10,628 bases of DNA, taken from NCBI GenBank assembly GCA_903934155.1, contig CAIZMS010000403.1, positions 1 through 10,628 of the forward strand. The letters are read 5' to 3'. How positions within the stretch are numbered: position 1 is the first letter of the stretch; every line of letters starts with the position of its first letter. This document shows positions 6,164 to 10,628 of the stretch, in pieces. The translations under genes and the position numbers were made by a program. Under the pieces are notes generated by a model, which made no database searches, was not told the origin of the DNA, and saw only the letters and a list, made by a program, of their open reading frames with translations. The DNA comes from an uncultured bacterium. GTDB lineage: Bacteria; Verrucomicrobiota; Kiritimatiellia; CAIKKV01; CAITUY01.

Positions 6164-7176
6164 TGAGTACACTACTGGACATTCGAAACCTGGGCGTCAC
6201 ATTTGACACCGATGAGGGCCCCCTCAAGGCGGTGGACAATGTGTCGTTCTCCATCCAGCAGGGCGAGGTTGTTGGATTGGTCGGCGAGTCCGGGTGCGGA
6301 AAATCGGTAACCGCCCTGGGCCTACTCCGATTGATCCCCATGCCTCCCGGCCGCTTCACATCAGGCGAGGTGTTTTTCGAAGGCCGCGATTTGCTCCGCC
6401 TGCCAACGGATGAATTACGAACCATCCGGGGCCGTCGCATCAGCGTCATCTTCCAGGAACCCATGTCGGCCCTCTCACCCCTCCACCGCGTCGGCGCGCA
6501 ACTGATGGAAACCTTGCAACTTCATCTTCCCCTGGATAAACGCACCGCCTGGAATACCAGCGTGGACTGGCTCAACCGGGTTGGCCTGCCCGATCCCGAG
6601 GCGCAAATGCGGGCTTATCCCTACCAGTTGTCCGGCGGCATGCTACAGCGGGTCATGATTGCCATGGCACTCATGCTGGAGCCCGCGCTCATCATTGCCG
6701 ACGAACCGACCACCGCCCTGGATGTGACCATCCAGGCGCAGATTCTGGATCTACTCCGGACCCTGAAAAGCCAGGACGCCTCGCTGCTGCTGATTACCCA
6801 CGATCTCGGCGTGGTCTGGGAATTGTGCGATCGCATCGTGGTGATGTATGCCTCCCGCATGGTCGAGGAAGGCCCGCGCCGGGAACTGTTTGAAAACCCC
6901 GCCCATCCGTATACCCGCGCCCTCCTCGACTCGGTACTGAGCCTCACCGGGCGCGCTGATCGCCTTTCCACCATTGAGGGACAGGTTCCCTCCCCACTGG
7001 CGTATCCCGCAGGCTGCCGGTTTGCCCCCCGCTGTCCACACGCCTTCGCCCGCTGCCACCAGGAACAGCCCCCGCTCTATTCTATTGCCGATAAGCGCCA
7101 CTCCGCCTGCTTCCTCTCTGCTCCCAAAAAACCTGACCTCCTTAACCCCTGCCCCTCTGAACCCCTGAACCCCTAA
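6163..7176 (+). CDS. Peptide ABC transporter ATP-binding protein, OppD/DppD-like
   Basis: This 337-residue cytoplasmic ATPase powers the importer together with the OppF-like partner. It shows Walker A GESGCGKS (41-48), Q-loop FQEP (Gln98), signature LSGGMLQR (156-163), Walker B LIIADEP with catalytic Glu181, D-loop ALD and switch His213 (LLLITHDLG). The C-terminal oligopeptide-transporter domain holds GCRFAPRC and further cysteines (285, 291, 298, 316). That is the CX5CX6CXnC arrangement found at the end of this ATPase family and linked to an Fe-S cluster in some dipeptide transporters. The start overlaps the permease stop by one base (TAATG), indicating translational coupling, with no clear SD. 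After the usual end (ACFL) an extra tail of about 18 residues is encoded largely by a C-rich repeat (separate entry). YejF in E. coli is one fused double ATPase; here the two halves are separate genes. Confidence 0.95.
   Translation: MSTLLDIRNLGVTFDTDEGPLKAVDNVSFSIQQGEVVGLVGESGCGKSVTALGLLRLIPMPPGRFTSGEVFFEGRDLLRLPTDELRTIRGRRISVIFQEPMSALSPLHRVGAQLMETLQLHLPLDKRTAWNTSVDWLNRVGLPDPEAQMRAYPYQLSGGMLQRVMIAMALMLEPALIIADEPTTALDVTIQAQILDLLRTLKSQDASLLLITHDLGVVWELCDRIVVMYASRMVEEGPRRELFENPAHPYTRALLDSVLSLTGRADRLSTIEGQVPSPLAYPAGCRFAPRCPHAFARCHQEQPPLYSIADKRHSACFLSAPKKPDLLNPCPSEPLNP
7143..7176 (+). repeat. Short C-rich (TG)AACCCC repeat at the 3' end of the OppD-like gene
   Basis: Units of the form TAACCCC, CTGAACCCC, TGAACCCC and TAA follow one another at 7143-7176, with CCCCT joining segments. 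The repeat encodes the tail LNPCPSEPLNP and supplies the stop codon TAA. It continues as pyrimidine-rich sequence up to the next start at 7187. The tail lies outside the conserved ATPase domain, which suggests a dispersed intergenic repeat that has been read into the gene. Confidence 0.5.
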
Positions 7177-7186
7177 TCCTCCCCCT

Positions 7187-8209
7187 ATGCCCCCTCTCCT
7201 CCAAATACACGCCCTCAAAACCTGGTTCCCCATCACCCGCGGGATATTCTCCCGGACCGTTGGTCATGTACGTGCGGTGGATGGCGTCTCGCTCGACATT
7301 GCGCCGGGCGAGACCGTGGGGCTGGTCGGAGAATCCGGGTGCGGCAAGACCACGCTCGGCCGAACCGTGCTAGGCCTCGAACCCCGGAAATCCGGCGAGA
7401 TTCTGCTCGGGGGCATCCCGCTATGGCCCACCCGCCACCATGAAACCCTGCCCTTGCGACGCCGGGTTCAAATGATCTTCCAGGATCCTTACTCCTCGCT
7501 CAATCCCCGCATGACGATCCAGGAGATTGTAACGGAAGGCCTGCTCGAGCAGCGCCTGATCCGGCCCCGCGAGCGGGCTGATGCGGCGGCCCGACTCCTG
7601 CGGGAGGTTGGAATGGAACCGAGCGTCCTTCACCGGTACCCCCATGAATTCTCCGGAGGTCAGCGCCAGCGGATCAGCATCGCCCGCGCCATCGCCGTCC
7701 GACCGGAACTGGTCATCTGCGACGAGGCTGTCAGCGCGCTGGATGTATCGGTACGGGCTCAGGTGCTGAATCTGCTCATCGACCTACGCGCCTCCCACAA
7801 TCTGGCGTACCTCTTCATCTCCCATGACCTCGGCGTTATCCGCCATATCGCCGACCGCGTCGTGGTGATGTACCTGGGCGTCGTGGTCGAGACCGGACCG
7901 GCATCCGAGGTGCTGGACTCGCCGGCGCACCCCTATTCCCGCGCCCTGATTTCAGCCGTACCCGTCCCCTTCGGCGAGAGCCGGAAACGGACGATCCTGA
8001 AAGGCGATGTCCCCTCCTCCTCGCATCCACCGCCCGGCTGCCGTTTCCACACCCGCTGCCCCCTCGCCCTCCCCGAATGCGCCGTCCGGGTTCCGGTCCT
8101 GGAGCCGATTACCCCCGGCTCAGCACGCCATGTCGCCTGCATCCGGAAGAATGAGATTTCAGACAAATCACACGATGCAAAAGCGCTTTTGCAAGGCGTT
8201 TTTCAATGA
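7187..8209 (+). CDS. Peptide ABC transporter ATP-binding protein, OppF/DppF-like
   Basis: This 340-residue cytoplasmic ATPase is the second nucleotide-binding subunit of the importer. Visible motifs are Walker A GESGCGKTT (48-56), Q-loop FQDPYSSLNPR (Gln99), signature FSGGQRQR (155-162), Walker B LVICDE with catalytic Glu180 followed by AVSALDVS, and switch His213 (FISHDLG). The C-terminal GCRFHTRC.......C motif (Cys285, 291, 298 and 318) mirrors the OppD-like partner. The start is 10 nt after the partner's stop. The intervening sequence is pyrimidine-rich with no SD, so translation probably depends on coupling or an SD-independent mechanism. The usual family end (HVACIR) is followed by about 20 extra residues whose DNA holds an 18-bp palindrome. 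The last 7 bp overlap the convergent PATR gene. Confidence 0.95.
   Translation: MPPLLQIHALKTWFPITRGIFSRTVGHVRAVDGVSLDIAPGETVGLVGESGCGKTTLGRTVLGLEPRKSGEILLGGIPLWPTRHHETLPLRRRVQMIFQDPYSSLNPRMTIQEIVTEGLLEQRLIRPRERADAAARLLREVGMEPSVLHRYPHEFSGGQRQRISIARAIAVRPELVICDEAVSALDVSVRAQVLNLLIDLRASHNLAYLFISHDLGVIRHIADRVVVMYLGVVVETGPASEVLDSPAHPYSRALISAVPVPFGESRKRTILKGDVPSSSHPPPGCRFHTRCPLALPECAVRVPVLEPITPGSARHVACIRKNEISDKSHDAKALLQGVFQ
8176..8203 (+). terminator. Possible terminator at the convergent junction (18-bp palindrome plus T-tract)
   Basis: TGCAAAAGCGCTTTTGCA at 8176-8193 is a perfect palindrome. It could fold as a 7-bp stem with a GCGC loop and is followed five bases later by TTTTT (8199-8203). Alternatively AAAAGCGC (8179-8186) can pair with GCGTTTTT (8196-8203) with one G-U pair. 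Either form lies within the last codons of the OppF-like gene, where an operon terminator is expected. The A/T-rich stem makes it weaker than the hairpin at 3083-3114. No T-tract serves the opposite direction. Confidence 0.35.
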
Positions 8210-10628
8210 ATCCGAATCAGGACTCCCAACGACGGAGGCGCCTCATGATCGTCATCCAGGTAGAATACATCGGTTGAGTTCGTGCGGTTCCCATCACCAA
8301 ACAGCATCCCGAACTTCAGGCAGACATAACAGGTTCCCGTTGTGGTGGTAAAGGTGTACAAAGCGCGCGTCCAGTTGGCTGCGGCCGCCCTGTAACTGGT
8401 TCCCGCCGTTGAAAGCCATGCGCCTCCGTCCCGGTTTGGAGTTTCAAGCACTTGCAACTGCATTTCGCTCACGCCTGGCCCAATCAGGCCAGAGAAACCG
8501 GGACCCATCGCCTTATAGTAGAAACTGATGGAGTACTGGGTATTTGACAACACAGGAAAGTAGTAAACACGCAATGCCTGAACATAATCGGAACTGGCAC
8601 CCATAGCGTTCGGTCCCGGCCGGGCCACAGCGGCAGTGGTTCGATTGATCCCGGCGCCGGACTCGAGAGTCCATTGGGCATACTGGTCATTGCCGGTGCC
8701 ATTCACCCAGTACGCCTGGTTCGGCCAAGTCGGCTGGGTCACGCCTATGGTGGCGCCTTCAAAAAGGGGCAAATGAATCACGCCGGAGGGAAGCGGCACC
8801 GGATACACGATCTGCCCCCCCGAAACGGTTCCTGTACTCGCATTGAAACTTCCTCCGGGATTATAGGCGGCGGTAACCGTATACACACCAACCGGGAAGG
8901 TCGGCGGCAGCACGCTACTGAAGGCAATCCCTCCCGTCAGGGTTACCGCACTGCCGAAATTCACAGTGTTGGTCTTAAACTGAACCGTCCCGGTGGGCGT
9001 CCCGGCCCCCATGGAGGCAATCGCCACGGTGGCCGTAAACGCTATGGAATGGCCAAAGGTCGAAGGATTGGCGGATGACTCAATCGTGGTGACGGTATCC
9101 GGCATCACGTTCAGCAGACCGGTGCCAGTGAAATGGCTGTCCTTATGGGCGGCCGATGACGATGTGGATCCCCAAGTCCCTGACGCCTGAAAGGTCGCCC
9201 CACCATCCAGCGACAGGGCCTGAACCGTGTCCGTCCCCGTGAAGGCAAGATTCATCACGGCAGCGCCGCTCAATCGCACAGCAGCGGAATTGGCGATGTA
9301 GTCATGGGTGATGCCGGAGCTCAGCTTGTTCGTCGCCCCGGACAAAACAGTCACATCGCCACGACCGAGTCCGCCATCCTTCCTGACATCGAGCAGGCCC
9401 GTGTTGACTGTTGTTCCGCCTGAGTAGCTGTTGGTGGAGTTCAGAATGAGCGTCCCTGATGATGTCTTGGCGATCGCATACGGCCCGCTGATCGGACCGT
9501 TCAACGTAACGGCACCGACGGTGGTATTGAGGCCACCGATTTGAAAAGTCATGTCGCCGGTCAACTCCGGATAGGCGCCGTTGATCGTAATGGTGTCAGT
9601 GACCTGATCATCGTAGTTGAAAAACATCCGACTGGCGGAAGGAAAGTGTGCATTGGCTGTGGATAAGGTCATCGCACCGACTGATCCAAACAATCTCGTG
9701 CACAGCACAGAATCCGGAGCAAACGTCATGGCATTGTTTATTGATCTCGGCATGTTATCCGTAAAAATCAGGAAAGCTCCCGTATTGACAAGCACCTCAT
9801 CGGACGCTGCCAAGGGATAGGCATTTCCAGTAACATCATTGCGCAGAAAGGCCCGCCCAGAGAATACCGTCAACTTACCGAGTGTGTTCTGGGCTCCCGG
9901 ACGAATCACAATATCTCCCCCTTTAAGCGTCAACCCGTTTGAAACAGTTCCGCCGGCGACAAAACTATCCAAACCGCTTGAAGCAGCAAAATCCTCATGC
10001 CCCACCTCGAGAGGACTCACAATCGTCCCTCCGCCCGCACCCAATATTACATTTCTCAAGAGCCAGTTCTTTCCGCTCCCATACAATGCGCCGCCAGTAA
10101 CTTCCAATGCGCCACCGGAAAAGGTAAGCTTGCAAGTCGCGGAAAGGGCGCCCAATTGATGAAGGTTGTTGGTATCTCGATTGACCGACAACGTGCCCCC
10201 GGCGATGGTGGTTCCCACGGTGTAGGTGTTGTTTCCTGCCAGCGTCAGTTTTCCGTCACCACGCTTATACAAAACGCAAGCTCCGCTGATAACATTACTG
10301 GCAGTGATATCACCGCTGGCGGTATTGACTATGGCTGTGCTACTTGAGGAGAAATTAAGAGCGAGAACCTGAAGACTGGTGCTGTTGTTCGCGATTTCAC
10401 CAACCAAAGCGAAACGGTTTCCCTTCAATGTAAAGGAACCTGCGCTGCTAGTGAAAGTGATGTTGCTGAATGCGGTGCCGACCGCAAAGGTATTGGACGC
10501 GATCAATCCGATATTTCCATCAAATACAAGCGAATCTCCGGACGCAGGAGTACCTTCGACCCAGTTGCCTGCCGTGCCCCACTTGTTATCCCCACCCATG
10601 CCTGTCCAGGTACGCGTACCTGCACGCC
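8203..10628 (-). CDS. Large secreted PATR-repeat protein with Ig-like and carbohydrate-binding-like domains, N-terminus outside the window
   Basis: The frame stays open through the right edge. Codons before the Met at 10599 read RAGTRTWTG and join GGDNKWGTAGNW, an intact opening motif of autotransporter-associated repeat proteins, so that Met is internal and the start lies beyond 10628. Numbered from that Met, PATR-type repeats occur at about 115-140 (GKLTLAGNNTYTVGTT) and 380-405 (GTLILNSTNSYSGGTT). A module of the 'GTWGST.....F.GTGLLNV' type, often seen closing such repeats in PVC bacteria, is at 462-498. An Ig-like domain (Big_3_5 type) follows at about 502-600 (PSTFGHSIAFTATV, PTGTVQFK, GVYTVTAAYNP). 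The last part (605-790) resembles a jelly-roll carbohydrate-binding domain (ALRVYYFPVLSNTQYSISFYYKA, DVFYLDD). No autotransporter barrel, LPXTG or PEP-CTERM anchor is visible. It is probably exported to the surface or medium to bind glycans; the role is inferred. Confidence 0.85.
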   Translation of the reverse strand, partial: RAGTRTWTGMGGDNKWGTAGNWVEGTPASGDSLVFDGNIGLIASNTFAVGTAFSNITFTSSAGSFTLKGNRFALVGEIANNSTSLQVLALNFSSSSTAIVNTASGDITASNVISGACVLYKRGDGKLTLAGNNTYTVGTTIAGGTLSVNRDTNNLHQLGALSATCKLTFSGGALEVTGGALYGSGKNWLLRNVILGAGGGTIVSPLEVGHEDFAASSGLDSFVAGGTVSNGLTLKGGDIVIRPGAQNTLGKLTVFSGRAFLRNDVTGNAYPLAASDEVLVNTGAFLIFTDNMPRSINNAMTFAPDSVLCTRLFGSVGAMTLSTANAHFPSASRMFFNYDDQVTDTITINGAYPELTGDMTFQIGGLNTTVGAVTLNGPISGPYAIAKTSSGTLILNSTNSYSGGTTVNTGLLDVRKDGGLGRGDVTVLSGATNKLSSGITHDYIANSAAVRLSGAAVMNLAFTGTDTVQALSLDGGATFQASGTWGSTSSSAAHKDSHFTGTGLLNVMPDTVTTIESSANPSTFGHSIAFTATVAIASMGAGTPTGTVQFKTNTVNFGSAVTLTGGIAFSSVLPPTFPVGVYTVTAAYNPGGSFNASTGTVSGGQIVYPVPLPSGVIHLPLFEGATIGVTQPTWPNQAYWVNGTGNDQYAQWTLESGAGINRTTAAVARPGPNAMGASSDYVQALRVYYFPVLSNTQYSISFYYKAMGPGFSGLIGPGVSEMQLQVLETPNRDGGAWLSTAGTSYRAAAANWTRALYTFTTTTGTCYVCLKFGMLFGDGNRTNSTDVFYLDDDHEAPPSLGVLIRIH
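8800..9096 (-). other. Bacterial Ig-like domain (Big_3_5 type) within the PATR protein
   Basis: The encoded segment runs TTIESSANPSTFGHSIAFTA, then PTGTVQFK, AVTLTGGIAF and GVYTVTAAYNPGGSFNASTG. This order is characteristic of the Ig-like repeat of secreted bacterial adhesins and glycan-degrading enzymes. Only one copy is present, placed as a spacer between the beta-helix and the C-terminal domain. Confidence 0.7.
9385..9462 (-). repeat. Best-preserved PATR-type beta-strand repeat unit
   Basis: The encoded segment (KTSSGTLILNSTNSYSGGTT, then VNTGLLDV) matches the autotransporter-associated beta-strand consensus 'G.ltLtg.ntYsGgTtv..G.L.v'. A second unit with the same pattern is encoded at 10180-10257 (GKLTLAGNNTYTVGTTIAGG). 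They mark a beta-helix passenger. Confidence 0.7.

Noticed and set aside
7720..7745. DEA instead of DEP after the Walker B motif in the OppF-like ATPase
   Set aside because: The catalytic glutamate is kept, and DEAVSALD is an ordinary variant in this family.
8203..8262. A frameshift at the end of the PATR gene, because another frame after FYLDD gives a basic tail (MRRLRRWES)
   Set aside because: No hydrophobic anchor precedes the basic residues, so it does not make a sorting signal, and no homopolymer run suggests slippage. The annotated frame simply ends 16 residues later.
9100..10260. Repeated glycine/threonine-rich coding segments as a possible CRISPR or tandem DNA repeat
   Set aside because: The similarity is at protein level only, with irregular spacing and divergent DNA, as expected for beta-helix repeats.
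10597..10599. Met at 10599 as the true start of the PATR gene
   Set aside because: The frame continues upstream as RAGTRTWTG, which completes a known motif, and no SD precedes the Met.
10607..10622. A 16-bp perfect palindrome, CAGGTACGCGTACCTG
   Set aside because: It falls within codons of the conserved RTWTG motif region, has no T-tract, and one palindrome of this size in 10 kb can arise by chance.

Overview
The window is GC-rich, compact bacterial DNA. It looks like a Gram-negative member of the PVC group (Verrucomicrobiota, Kiritimatiellota or Lentisphaerota). The signs are a very large secreted protein with autotransporter-associated (PATR-type) beta-strand repeats and the 'RTWTG..GDNKW..AGNW' opening common in those phyla, outer-membrane export genes, and several genes without a Shine-Dalgarno (SD) sequence. 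The taxonomic placement is inference; no marker gene is present.

Left third (1-4381, minus strand): an exopolysaccharide secretion cluster. In transcription order it has an outer-membrane beta-barrel protein (3176-4381), a strong intrinsic-terminator-like hairpin (3083-3114), a Wzc/GumC-type chain-length regulator fused to a BY-type tyrosine kinase with an eight-tyrosine tail (865-3066), a short Wza-like export lipoprotein overlapping it by 4 nt (134-868), and the first codons of another gene with its own SD and a candidate promoter (1-27). Kinase and export lipoprotein would join inner-membrane polymer control to periplasmic export. The barrel protein is a plausible outer-membrane partner, because the lipoprotein is too short to carry the C-terminal membrane helix of classical Wza.

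Middle (4559-8209, plus strand): a divergently transcribed three-gene ABC importer operon of the oligopeptide/YejABEF type. It holds a YejE-like permease and two separate OppD-like and OppF-like ATPases, joined by TAATG coupling and a 10-nt gap. No solute-binding protein and no second permease (YejB/OppB) is present here. The most striking feature of the window is in the permease: the loop after TM1 carries an extra ~190 residues that read like two tandem degenerate PAS modules, in a place expected to face the periplasm.

Right quarter (8203-10628, minus strand): a large PATR-type secreted protein, convergent with the importer operon and overlapping it by 7 bp. It is open through the right window edge, so its N-terminus and signal peptide lie outside. 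It has beta-helix repeats, a bacterial Ig-like domain and a C-terminal domain resembling a carbohydrate-binding jelly roll, with no visible translocator barrel. The convergent junction contains an 18-bp perfect palindrome that may act as a terminator.

No tRNA, rRNA, CRISPR array, transposase or integrase was seen, and no gene-free stretch exceeds 300 bases.
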